Made by a program: the position numbers and the translations under genes. A stretch of 64,000 nucleotides of DNA. Source: Voacanga thouarsii (Eukaryota > Streptophyta > Magnoliopsida > Gentianales > Apocynaceae). Shown piece by piece: positions 48,720 through 60,154 of this stretch. Each line of letters begins with the position of its first letter. The first letter of the stretch is position 1. The notes under the pieces were generated by a model, which searched no databases, had not been told where the DNA came from, and was given only the letters and a program-made list of their open reading frames with translations. The DNA lies in contig JANUWF010001659.1 in assembly GCA_026120185.1 (NCBI GenBank), forward strand, positions 682,001 through 746,000, in the 5' to 3' direction.

Positions 48720-50337
48720 ATCATAGAAGCTTTAACTTGATTAAATTTTATTTTTGCTTGGGGAAGAATAATTTTGGCCTTATGAGCTTGGAGTAAGGTA
48801 GGGATGATGTCCTAAGAGAGACATGTTATGAGTAACCTCATTCCACTTCCTTACCCTACTCGAATCTCCTAAAGGGAATTCATTTTCCCTTGATCTTTGA
48901 TTTTCCTTAATTCTCAACTCATTAGTTTGATCAAGTGATTCTAGCCAATTTCTTCCAGAAATTTCAGTAAAGTGCTGTGATCTTGTAGGATCAAAATATC
49001 TTAGTAAAAGACTTCTTATGGTCTGAAAAATATGGAAGAGTTGTGGGAAATTCCAAGAGGAAAAATCCCTCTAGTGAGCTTGCTGAAAATTCATTCTAGC
49101 TAGTTCATCTTCCTTCTTGGAATGAGCTGAAATTTTCCAGCTTATTGTGCCTTGATAGGGTCGAGTTTCATAGCTAACATTCCCTCCCAAATTCTTCCAG
49201 GAAAATGGTCTTTAGGATCAGTTGCAATCTGGATTTCTTGGCCATTTTCGGACTGCTCAAAGCTGGAGCAACTACAGGAAAAATTCTTGTACAAATCACC
49301 ACTTTGAGAGCCCAAAACCAAGCTGTTTTCTTCCAGATTTTGTGCAGCACCTTAGCCATATTTTTCCTCCATGAAGAAGGCTGGAAACCAGCCTTGAATA
49401 CCCCCGAAATTCCCCTTCAAAATCTCTGCAAGTTGGCTGGAAATGGCAGCCGAAAATCTATCCAGAAAATTTTTGCCCAGCAAAATTCTGTGCAGGAAAA
49501 TTTTCCAGCTTTGTTTCCTACTCTTCTTCCAGCCGAAACACCACCCTTGTTCTGCATAAACCTTCCTTGAACCTCCAGTAACAGAGCTCCATTGTTTCCC
49601 TTCTGCATGAAATTCAGCAATGGCTGTCCGAAAATCTCTCCAACAAATCCCTGCAATTATGCTTGATTGATTTCCAAAATTCCAGCCACCTTCGGTTAGC
49701 AACTTTCCATAATGCATTCCCCAAATAACCAGACTTCTTCTTCACCATTGAGCACCCTACTTTCGGCCACCATAAGCTTCCATAAACCAGCATTAATTCC
49801 ACCGAAATTATGCTCAAACAGTCGGCCATGGCAGACTTCCAAAGCTCTCCAACAATCAAGATATTCTTGGAATATTTAGTTTCCAAATTCACTTCCTAAA
49901 AATATTCTTCAAGGATTGTAACAACTAACCTTTCCTTTTCCCTTCCAAATCAGAGAAACAACTTCCTAAACCCTACAGAAATTCAGCCAGCCCTAGCTCT
50001 CACAGAATTTCAGCAGCTACACAAATTCAACCTCTCGAATTCTCTCAACCTCCAAGAACACACATACTACACCAAGAACACCTACCTCTTTCCTTCACCT
50101 AATACCCCTCCAAACCATCTCAAATCCTCTCTAAAACTTCCAGATTTGACCTACTCACTACCGTGAGTCCATCAACCCCATTCTTAACATCAAACTCCAC
50201 AAATCATCTTGCTACTTCGGATCAAAACCAGAAATTTCTGTGAAGGACAAGAACACCTTCAAGGTAAATTTATTCTAACAACTTCATCTCCTCCAATCTT
50301 GATCTCTAATGAGAACCTATGTGTATAAGCATGCTAA

Positions 50338-50342
<5 letters not shown>

Positions 50343-50382
<40 letters not shown>
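50343..50382 (+). repeat. (CT)n microsatellite in the 5' LTR
   Basis: About 20 CT units followed by CATGGCCGAAACC. The 3' LTR has a shorter run at 60120-60154. Confidence 0.95.
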
Positions 50383-50384
<2 letters not shown>

Positions 50385-52744
50385 GGCCGAAACCTCCCTC
50401 TCTTGGCCGGATGGCTCCTTTACCCCATGACCATGTTTTCGCCATCTCCCTTGGACAAAGTTAGGCATCAAGGAGTTGAGATCTATTCTAAACTCCTTCA
50501 AAGCATTCATCGATCAAGTAAGTCCCTTCAATCCTTCTTTTAAACTCTAGAATTATGTCCCTAGGATGATGTTGATAGTAGGTGGATGGTGATAGGATTC
50601 GAGTATATATATATTGTTGAGATTGAAGCATGAACATTTGTATGATTGTGAAGGAGATGGGATTTATGCATGGAAGGATTATCTTGGTTGATTGTGTGAT
50701 GATTTGAGGTTTGATGCATGAAGTATTTGAGATAAAGCATGATAGAGATTATGTCACCTTTGGTGAATAGGATTTATATGCATGTTAGATTATTGAAGCC
50801 ATGATCATATTTATACTAGTAGAGGTTAGATCATATCTTAATAAATTTAGATCTATGCTTATGTGCATGATTTGGATTATTTGAGGAATGGAAGGATTGC
50901 ATATGTTCTTGATTGTGGTTAGCCATAAAAATTTGACCATGATCTAGTTGTCCCAAAACTAATTTTATTTCATAAATAAAATATTTAATGATATAAAATT
51001 TTCCTAGTAAATGTTGAAAAACCCTAGGAAGGGTAGATTTGGATTATTATATACATAAAGGATATTTTGATCAAATAAATAATAATTTTGCTAGAAAATA
51101 AAATAAATAAATATTATTTAAAATAAAGAAATCAATTGAAGCCTATTATGGAAATAATCACAAATAGTAAAATATTTATTAAATCAAATCCCTTTTTAAA
51201 AGTTTACTTATTATTTTCCAAGCAAGACTCATTAAATTTAATCTCAACTAGTTTTAGCAACCAATTATTTTCTAACAACTAAACTACTATTAAATCATTA
51301 TTTTACTTATTACTAGCTAGGACTCTTGAGCAAATAAACTCTAAATTTTCCCCAGCAAGATTTAAACTTTCAACTTATTAGAAATTATTTCCTAAACCAT
51401 TAATTATTTTAACTACCAAATTAGGCTCAACCTACAAACCTATTTATGTATTGTTTGGCCTTAAAGCTTGGGACGCTAGGATCATGGTAGTAGTAAGGGG
51501 AGTTGATTTAAAATTGAGGAAGTGGATTGTGGCTTGGAATTGATTGTGATTTGTATTTGCCCATGTGGGGTTAGGTCAGCTGTTGGAGACCTTGTTGTTG
51601 TGAGCAAGAATTAGGCAAGCTCATGCATAAAACCCGATTGATGTGAAAATGTTTTTCTTATGGCAAGCCAAATGTAGAGTGCATGGACACTCATTTATGT
51701 AAAGGCAATTGAGGGTTGAACTCTCTTTTATTTCAAACATTTGAATTATTTGAAATTTATCAAGCAGCAGATTTGCCAAACTCAAACTCTTTCTAAAGCT
51801 GATTTTTGACAAGGACTTTGGAAACACTCAATATGCCATGTTCAAGTGGAGCTGTGTTTTGTTCATTTTATCCCAAGTGGGATACGTTACGTTGAGTACT
51901 CAATAATGGTGGACCACTAGGATTAGTCTTTGAGGGGTTAGGGTAAGTCTCTCAGTAGGTGGCCACCTCTGAGGGGTGAGTCATTCCCGGATAGGACGTC
52001 AGTCCAGTGGGTCGTGCTGGTCCGAGCTAGCAGTGTTCTTTTCAGTCAAGTGACTGTGTTTGTTGGATTGGACACCCGGTTGTTGTTTGGGTATAGAGAA
52101 GGAGGAGTATCTTGCCCAGTAGGCCGATCACCTACTTTTGTCTGTCTGCACAAAGTGTGGCATTCTGACCGGCGGTATGCACAAAGTGTGGCATACTAAC
52201 CATCCGGTTGTGGGGCCCAACGTGTGATAACCCATAATCCTTTCTTATGAGTGGTTGATTTTGTTGATCATGTATGGCTGGAATAGCTAAAACACCACTC
52301 TTGCTTTTGACTAATGTTTATTGCTTGCCAATATTTCTCTTATTAAGATTTCGCACTTTGCATCCATGAACTGCTTTCACTAAACACCCAAAGCACACAC
52401 GGACTTACTGAGATTTCTGTCTTATTACTTTTTTACCATGATTTCAGGTTGATCCTGCTGTGGGGATGAGTAGCTAGTTATATCTGCCTTGGAAGAGATT
52501 GTTGTCATTTAATTCTATGTATTGCTTTGGGGAGACAAGAGTGGATAATTTTGTTTATGGTTTTGTTTTAGGAATTCATGGATTTATTCTTGGAGTTTTT
52601 TTTTTTTTTGTAATAAATTTTTAAGTTAAAGTATTATTTTTATTCCACAATTCTATTTGTGTGACCTAGTTATAAAGACCCATTATCTTTTGGATGGGGC
52701 GACATCCCTTACCCTGGCTGGCCTAGGTAGCGGGGTGTTACAAG

Positions 52745-52757
52745 TGGTATCAAAGCC
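52745..52757 (+). other. Primer binding site, initiator tRNA-Met
   Basis: Reads TGGTATCAAAGCC, two bases after the LTR end. It has one mismatch to the standard site at position 9 (A for G, a G-to-A change). Confidence 0.92.
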
Positions 52758-52843
52758 TAGGTTATAGGCAAACAATAAAGATATATATATTCTATTGATT
52801 TAAGTTTAAATCTTTATCTAACCTATCTTGTTGATGCTGTAGG

Positions 52844-53341
52844 ATGGTTAGACTGCTTAGGACCGCGAGAAAAGGGCAGCAGTGGCACCCACCTTACTAT
52901 CTAGACCCGGAGGACCTTCCAGTTCCCCAGCCTGCCCCTCAGCCAATTGTCCCTATGGAGGATAATAGTGATGATGAGATTGACCTTATGGAGGATAGCA
53001 GTGAGGACGAGGTCCAGATCCTTGAGCCACCTCCAGTCCCGGTGACAGACATAAGCTCTGACAGTGAAGATGAAGTGATGATAGTGGAGCCTGAACCCCA
53101 CCCTCCTAATCCCGAAGTGGACTTAGCAGTAAATAGTGATGACTCGGGGGAGATAGACTATGAGTCTCCACCTAGGCCTTCTTTCTTTCCTTCCTTTAGC
53201 TGAGTTGAGCCCGAAGAGAGCTCTAGGCACCCTGGGAAGGAGCCCATGGAGAGATTTGCTAGCGGGGATGGGGTAGATTTTTCCAAGGACACTAGGGGTT
53301 AGTTATATGAGGCTGATGATGAGGGTTCTGATGAGGATTAG
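52844..53341 (+). pseudogene. Acidic leader ORF of the Tekay element
   Basis: The ATG at 52844 opens a frame to TGA at 53201. The same frame then continues past TAG at 53300 to a TAG at 53339, ending GSDED, so the ancestral ORF was probably 165 codons. The N-terminus is basic (MVRLLRTARKGQQW) and then becomes Pro-rich and strongly acidic. Short hydrophobic cores sit in acid: DEIDLM (44-49), DEVQIL (55-60), DEVMIV (76-81) and EVDLAV (91-96). These resemble SUMO-interacting motifs, and the first two lie in a tandem repeat. It precedes gag by 259 bp and is in a different frame. I know no assigned function. A role in chromatin targeting or SUMO binding is only inference. Confidence 0.55.
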
Positions 53342-53600
53342 AGAGTTAGGAGTTATTTTATTTTGCATGATTATTTATTTATTGTCTTTCGAGAACTAGT
53401 TTGTCAAAGATTTCCAATTCTATGTTTTGTTCACACCTTTGGATTTATGCAAGTCAATTTTTGAAATCGAAATTTTTGAGCAATTCCTTAAATAAGTTGC
53501 ATCTGATTTCTTCCTACTAATACTTGGCCATGTACGCATGCACCACTAAAATGGTTTGATACTGGAATGCATACACTTAACATTTGGGGTATGGTATAGA

Positions 53601-54626
53601 ATGGCACCCAAGCGACGTGCAGCTTCTTCAGCCAGAAGGATTCCGGAGGTAGACCCCGTAGCACCGGAAGTTGAAACTGAACAGATGCAATCACCCAATC
53701 CGGGTAATGGACAAAGTGATCCAGAAATGGGAATGGGGCCCGATGCCCCGGTTGATGTGTCAATGGGCCAGGCACTCAATAAGATGACCGAGATCCTTCA
53801 AACGCTGACCGAGCGAAGGAAACCTAAAGGGGAAGATGAGGCCTTAGAGAGGTTCTTGAAATTTCAACCGCCCGTCTTTATGGGAGAAGTCGAGCAAGAT
53901 CAGAAGGCTGAACAATGGGTTGAGCAAATGGAGGACATTTTCGCAATGCTCCAGTATGCTGAGGAGCGGATTGTTAAGTTTGCAGCTTTTCGATTGAGAG
54001 GACCAGCTCGGGCATGGTGGCAGCGGGTCCAAGATGACTGGGAGATGGATGAGCAAGAATGGACGTGGTCCAGTTTTGCTGAAGCCTTCAGGACGGAGTA
54101 CATCCCTCAGTGGATTGTGGAAAAGCGAGATGATAAATTTCAGAATCTGAGACAAGGAAGCATGTCAGTGGCTCAATATGTGGCGTGATTCATTCAATTG
54201 TTGAAATACTGCCGAAGATTGGTCGACACCGAGCAGAACATGACGAGATAATTCGTCAAGGGGTTGAGACCGGAACTGAGGAGAGCATTGGCACTTGCTC
54301 CACCGACAACTTATTCAGGGGCTATGGACACAGCTACTCACACGGAGAACGAGGACCGTAGAAGGATGGAGGCCAAGCCTTTCCAGCCGCCAAGGCAGAT
54401 GCAGGGACATATCCCGAGACCGCAACCACACAAGCGCCCCACCAATCATCAATGGTAGAATCGGGGAAAGCAAGCCCGGACAGCACCAAGTGGACCTGCC
54501 CCAAATCTCCCATCATGCAGACAGTGTGGAAGAAAAGGCCACACTGAGAGAAATTATTGGTCTAAGGGTGGTGAGAAGAAATGCTATCACTGTGGCGACC
54601 CGAACCACCTGAGGAACACCTGCCCC
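53601..54626 (+). pseudogene. Tekay gag
   Basis: I choose the ATG at 53601 (MAPKRRAASSARRIPEV), since the frame has no earlier ATG near it. The capsid domain spans about residues 85-200 and includes FLKFQPPVFMGEV, AFRLRGPARAWW and FRTEYIPQW. In-frame stops are TGA 54186, TAA 54249 and TAG 54456. Two zinc knuckles follow: [14 protein letters not shown] (54516-54557), whose last Cys has become Tyr, and an intact [14 protein letters not shown] (54582-54623). Gag forms the particle and binds RNA. It shares one frame with protease and RT, so it was one long gag-pol frame. Confidence 0.93.
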
Positions 54627-57600
54627 AAATTGCACCGCGTCGGGCAAGGAAACCCGGCTCAGAACCCGGGACACAACCGAGCCAACACCACGGGAGCATC
54701 CGGGAGTGGAGCACCGAAGCCGCAAGTGAAGGCCAAGGTGTTCGCCCTCAACAGAGAGGAAGTTGGGGCCGATGCAGCGGTGGTAGAAGGTACGTTCACT
54801 ATTCAAGGACGTTCCGTTAATGCTTTAATTGATCCTGGCTCTACTCATTCCTATGTAAACAAGTTGTGTGCATGTCATTTGGGTTGGGATGGAGTGGAGC
54901 TACCTTTCATTTTAGAAGTAAGCACACCTTTGGGGAAGATGGCGCAAGCGGATCGGTATGTGAAGGATTGTAAGATTAATGTAGGGAGAGAAAACCTGGA
55001 GGGAGATTTGATTGTGTTAGACATTGAGGATTATGACTTGATTCTGGGAATGGACTGGTTAGCCAAGCATGGCGCTAGGGTAGACTGTAAAAATAAGTCA
55101 GTCCAATTCGTCAGGCCGGGTTGTGATGTATTGGAATTCAATGGCAAAAGGGTGAAAGAACTGAAGTACTTGATTGCGGGGGCTAAGGCCCGGAAATTAT
55201 TGAGGCAAGGATGTCAAGGTTATCTGGCTTACGTGATAAACAAACCGAAGGACCAGTGCACTCTGGAAGACACGGAAGTGGTAAAAGATTTTCCCGATGT
55301 GTTTCCGGCGGAGCTTGATTCTCTACCTCCTAGTCGAGAAGTGGAATTCACCATAGACTTAGTTCCCGGAGCAGAACCAGTATCGCGGACGCCGTACCGG
55401 ATGGCACCGGGAGAGTTGAAAGAGTTGAAAGAGCAGCTAGAGGAGCTAGTTGGTCAAGGCTATATTAGACCGAGCACGTCGCCGTGGGGAGTGCCTGTGC
55501 TATTTGTAAAGAAGAAGGACGGAACCTTGAGGCTATGTATCGACTACCGAGAGCTGAACAATTTGACGACTAAGAACAAATGCCCCCTACCCTTGATTGA
55601 CAAGCTATTTGATCAGCTACAGGGATCCAGTTGCTATTCCAAGTTAGATATGAGACAAGGATATTACCAAGTGCGGATAAGAGAGGAAGATATCCCCAAG
55701 ACAGCCTTCAACACCAGATATGGACATACGAGTTCGTGGTAATGCCGTTCGGGGTGACCAATGCCCCAGCAGTATTTATGGACCTGATGCACCGAGTATT
55801 CTGACCCTATCTGGACAAGTTTGTGGTGGTTTTCATCGACGACATTTTGATTTACTCCAAGAGTCCAAATGAGCATGCAAAGCATCTGAGGCTCGTGCTG
55901 GAGAAACTGCGGGAGCACAAGCTATACGCGAAGTTCAGCAAGTGCGAATTCTGGCTAGACAGTATGGCATTCCTTGGTCATGTGGTAACCAAGGAAGGTA
56001 TCAGGGTAGATTCGGCAAAGGTTGAAGCAGTATCAGATTGGAAGCAGCCAGGGAATATTACCGAGATCCAGAGTTTCTTGGGATTGGCTGGATACTACCG
56101 AAGGTTTATCAAGGGATTTTCGACGCTCGCATCGCCAATGACCCGTTTGTTGAGAAAGGATGTTCCGTTTGTATGGAACGAAAAATGTGAGAAAAGTTTC
56201 CAAGAATTGAAGGAGAGACTGATGACAGCACCGGTATTGAGTCTACCGGAGGAAGGCAAACCTTACGCGCTGTACACCGACGCTTCGAAAGAGGGACTGG
56301 GAGCGGTGTTGATATGCAAGACAGAAAAGTGATTGCTTATGCGTCTCAGAAGTTACGACCTCATGAGGTGAACTACCCCACTCATGATCTGGAGCTGGCA
56401 GCTATAGTGTTCGCCCTAAAGAAATGGCGACACTACTTGTATGGAGCCGAATATGAGGTGTTCACCGACTATAAGAGTCTGAAGTATATCTTCACTCAAA
56501 AGGATCTGAACTTGAGGCAGTGAAGGTGGATGGAGTTCTTGGAGGAATACCGTTGCCCGATCAACTACCATCCCGGGAAGGCCAACGTTGTGGCAGACGC
56601 CCTGAGCAGAAAAGTTGGAATGGCCAGACTGAAGGTGCAGGAGATGCAAGCAGTTCAGGATGTGTTAGACAGAAGGGTGGAAGTGCAAGATCAAAGAATT
56701 ATCATCAGCAATTTGAGATTGGCGCCAGATTTGAAGGGAGAAATTGTAGAAGCTCAACGAAACAACACCGAATTTCAACTCTTCAAGGATAAGGAGCTTA
56801 AGCGGCCAGGCGGTGAATTTCGTCAGGATGAAGCGGGAGTTTTCCGTTTCAGAGATCGATTGTGTGTACCCGGAGAGCAGCAATTGAAGGACAGAATTTT
56901 GGAGGAGGCGCACAAGAGCAAGTACGCCATTCATCCGGGGAAGTCAAGATGTATCAGGATTTGAAGGGAGCTTATTGGTGGCCCGGACTGAAGCGGGATG
57001 TAGTCAAGTATGTTTCAACCTATCTTACCTGCCAGAAAGTTAAAGCGGAGCACAAGAAGTCAGCAGGACTATTGCAGCCACTGCCAATACCGGAATGGAA
57101 GTGGGAGGAGGTGACAATGGACTTTGTCACCGGACTCCCCATGTCAAAGACCCAGAAGGACGCCATATGGGTAGTGGTGGATCGGCTGACCAAGTTAGCC
57201 CATTTCATACCGGTAAATGTGAGGGACTCTATGGAGAAGCTGGCCCAGACTTATGTTCGAGAAGTAGTCCGACTTCATGGAGTACCTTCGAGCATAGTGT
57301 CGGACCGAGACCCGAGGTTTACATCTCGTTTTTGGGGAAAGTTCCAAGAGGCAATGGGGTCGAATTTGAAATTCAGTACAACGGCGCATTCGCAGACCGA
57401 TGGGTAGTCAGAAAAGGTGATCCAAATATTAGAAGATATGTCGAGAGCTTGTGTCTTGGATTTTGGGGATAAGTGGATCGAGTGTGTACCGTATGCCGAA
57501 TTGTCATATAACAACAGCTATCAAGCTTCGATTGGGATGGCACCGTACGGGGCTCTGTATGGGTGCAAGTGTCAAGTACCATTGTATTGGAGTTGGTTGG

Positions 57601-58160
57601 AAGATGGTCATGTGAGCAAAACCGGAGAGGTCTGTGTCCAAGAAATGTTGGATAAAGTGAAACTGATTCGGGAAAGGTTAAAGGCGGCTCAGAGCCGGCA
57701 GAAGAGCTATGTGGACAACCGAAGAAGGGAATTAGAGTTTCAAGTCGGGGACCACGTATTTCTGAAGCTGACACCGAATAGGGGAATTTTGAAGCATCCG
57801 AGGGGCGGAAAGTTGAATCCGAGATATTTGGGGCCATTTCCGATTAAGGAAAGAATCGGGCCAGTAGCTTACCGATTAGACCTGCCGGATGGGTTGACGG
57901 GTATCCATGATGTATTTCATGTGTCACAACTAAAGAAGTATAATGCGGATCCCGATCATGTACTAAATGATGAACCGTTAGTACTGCAGCCCGACCTGAG
58001 CTACGTGGAAAAGCCAGTGCGGATATTGGACCGCAGTGCCAAAACTCTCCGAAATAAGCAGATACCGATGGTTAAGATTCAGTGGGAGCATCACGGCACG
58101 CAGGATGCCACATGGGAGTCGGAAGAATGGGTTAAGCGGAAGTATCGGGAGCTGAAATAG
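54627..58160 (+). pseudogene. Tekay pol: protease, RT, RNase H, integrase, chromodomain
   Basis: The frame continues from gag. Protease: [11 protein letters not shown] (54825-54857), where the active-site Asp-Ser/Thr-Gly reads Asp-Pro-Gly. [13 protein letters not shown] and the catalytic FIDD (55832-55843). RNase [18 protein letters not shown] and VVADALSRK. Integrase: the zinc domain has YLTC (57021-57032), with its first Cys changed to Tyr. Catalytic Asp, Asp and Glu codons are present at 57120, 57303 and 57411. Chromodomain: near 57990-58160, with VKIQWEHHGTQDATWESEEW. Stops are TGA 55802, TGA 56521 and TAG 57405. Frameshifts are near 55727 (base lost), 56313 (two bases gained) and 56941 (base lost). 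The chromodomain would steer integration to heterochromatin. Confidence 0.95.
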
Positions 58161-58191
58161 AGGTATGCTTGAATTTCGGTACAAAATTCTT

Positions 58192-58206
58192 CTAAGTAGG
58201 GGAGGA
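58192..58206 (+). other. Polypurine tract
   Basis: TAAGTAGGGGAGGA directly before TGTAAAACCCC of the 3' LTR. It primes plus-strand synthesis. Confidence 0.9.
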
Positions 58207-60115
58207 TGTAAAACCCCAGTCAAGACCAACCTTAGAGTAAGGGGGTTGGGATGCACATCATGCCTTATTTCACGACTCAATATATTTTTATATGATTTTT
58301 ATGTGCTTTGGATTTGAGTTTTATTGTTTTGAAGCCTTGTTGGTGAGTATTGAGTGAGATGGGCAAAATGGTAATTTTTGCATGAGGTGAAAATAGGAAG
58401 ATAGCTTGAGGATTAAATAGGAATTAATTTTCTTGTGGAAATAACAACAAGAGTTGTTGTTGTTTAGTGGTTAGAGCTTTGGAATCAATTCTTGAGGTCT
58501 TGGGTTCAAATTCCATCATAGAAGCTTTAACTTGATTAAATTTTATTTTTGCTTGGGGAAGAATAATTTTGGCCTTATGAGCTTGGAGGATGGTAGGGAT
58601 GATGTCCTAAGAGAGACATGTTAGGAGTAACCACATTCTACTTCCTTATCGTACTCGAATCTCCTAAAGGGAATTCATTTTCCCTTGATCTTTGATTTTC
58701 CTTAATTCTCATCAAGTGATTCTAGCCAATTTCTTCCAGAAATTTCAGTAAAGTGTTGTGATCTTGTAGGATCAAAATATCTTAGTAAAAGACTTCTTAT
58801 GGTCTGAAAAATGTGGAAGAGTTGTGGGAAATTCCAAGAGGAAAAATCCCTCTAGTGAGCTTGCTGAAAATTCACTCTAGCTAGTTCATCTTCCTTCTTG
58901 GAATGAGCTGAAATTTTCCAGCTTATTGTGCCTTGATAGGGTCGAGGTTCTTAGCTAACATTCCCTCCCAAATGCTGCCAGAAAAATGGTCTTTAGGATC
59001 AGTTGCAATCTGGATTTCTTGGCCATTTTCGGACTGCTCAAAGCTGGAGCAACTACAGGAAAAATTCTTGTACAAATCGCCACTTTGAGAGTTCAAAACC
59101 AAGCTCTTTTCTTCCAGATTTTGTGCAGCACCTTAGCCATATTTTTCGTCCATGAAGAAGGCTGGAAACCAGTCTTGAATACCCCCGAAATTCCCCTTCA
59201 AAATCTCTGCAAGTTGGCTGGAAATGGCAGCCGAAAATCTATCCAGAAAATTTTTGCCCAGCAAAATTCTGTGCAGGAAAATTTTCCAGCTTTGTTTCCT
59301 AATCTTCTTCCAGCCGAAACACCACCCTTGTTCTGCATAAACCTTCCTGAAACCACCAGTAGAGCTCCATTGTTTCCCTTCTGCATGAAATTCAGCAATG
59401 GCTGTCCGAAAATCTCTCCAACAAATCCCTGCAATTATGCTTGATTGATTTCCAAAATTCCAGCCACCTTCGGTTAGCAACTTTCCATAATGCATTCCCC
59501 AAATAACCAGACTTCTTCTTCACCATTGAGCACCCTACTTTCGGCCTCCATAAGCTTCCATAAACCAGCATTAATTCCACCGAAATTATGCTCAAACAGT
59601 CAGCCATGGCAGACTTCCAAAGCTCTCCCACAATCAAAATATTCTTGGAATATTTAGTTTCCAAATTCACTTCTTAAAAATATTCTTCAAGGATTGTAAC
59701 AACTAACCTTTCCTTTTCCCTTCAAAATCAGAGAAACAACTTCCTAAACCCTACAGAAATTCAGCCAGCCCTAGCTCTCACAGAATTTCGGCAGCTACAC
59801 AAATTCAACCTCTCGAATTCTCTCAACCTCCAAGAACACACACACTACACCAAGAACACCTACCTCTTTCCTTCACCTAATACCCCTCCAAACCATCTCA
59901 AATCCTCTCTAAAACTTCCAGATTTGACCTACTCACTACCGTGAGTCCATCAACCCTATTCTTAACATCAAACTCCACAAATAATCTTGCTACTTCGGAT
60001 CAAAACCAGAAATTTCTGTGAAGGACAAGAACACCTTCAAGGTATATTTATTCTAACAACCTCATCTCCTCCAATCTTGATCTCTAATGAGAACCTATGT
60101 GTATAAGCATGCTAA

Positions 60116-60154
<39 letters not shown>

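Larger units (their letters stand above)
48412..52742 (+). repeat. 5' LTR of the Tekay element
   Basis: Begins TGTGAAACCCC and ends TGTTACA. It has a (CT)n tract at 50343-50382. Compared with the 3' LTR it has an extra copy of a 33-bp segment near 52150-52205 (GCACAAAGTGTGGCAT twice). Confidence 0.95.

Noticed and set aside
49205..49892. Several open frames on both strands, repeated at 58986-59670
   Set aside because: They lie in the LTRs, on both strands at once, and are broken in the older solo LTR. Their reappearance only reflects the LTR pair.
57373..57837. 154-residue frame on the - strand
   Set aside because: Antisense to the integrase and chromodomain-proximal coding region of the Tekay element.
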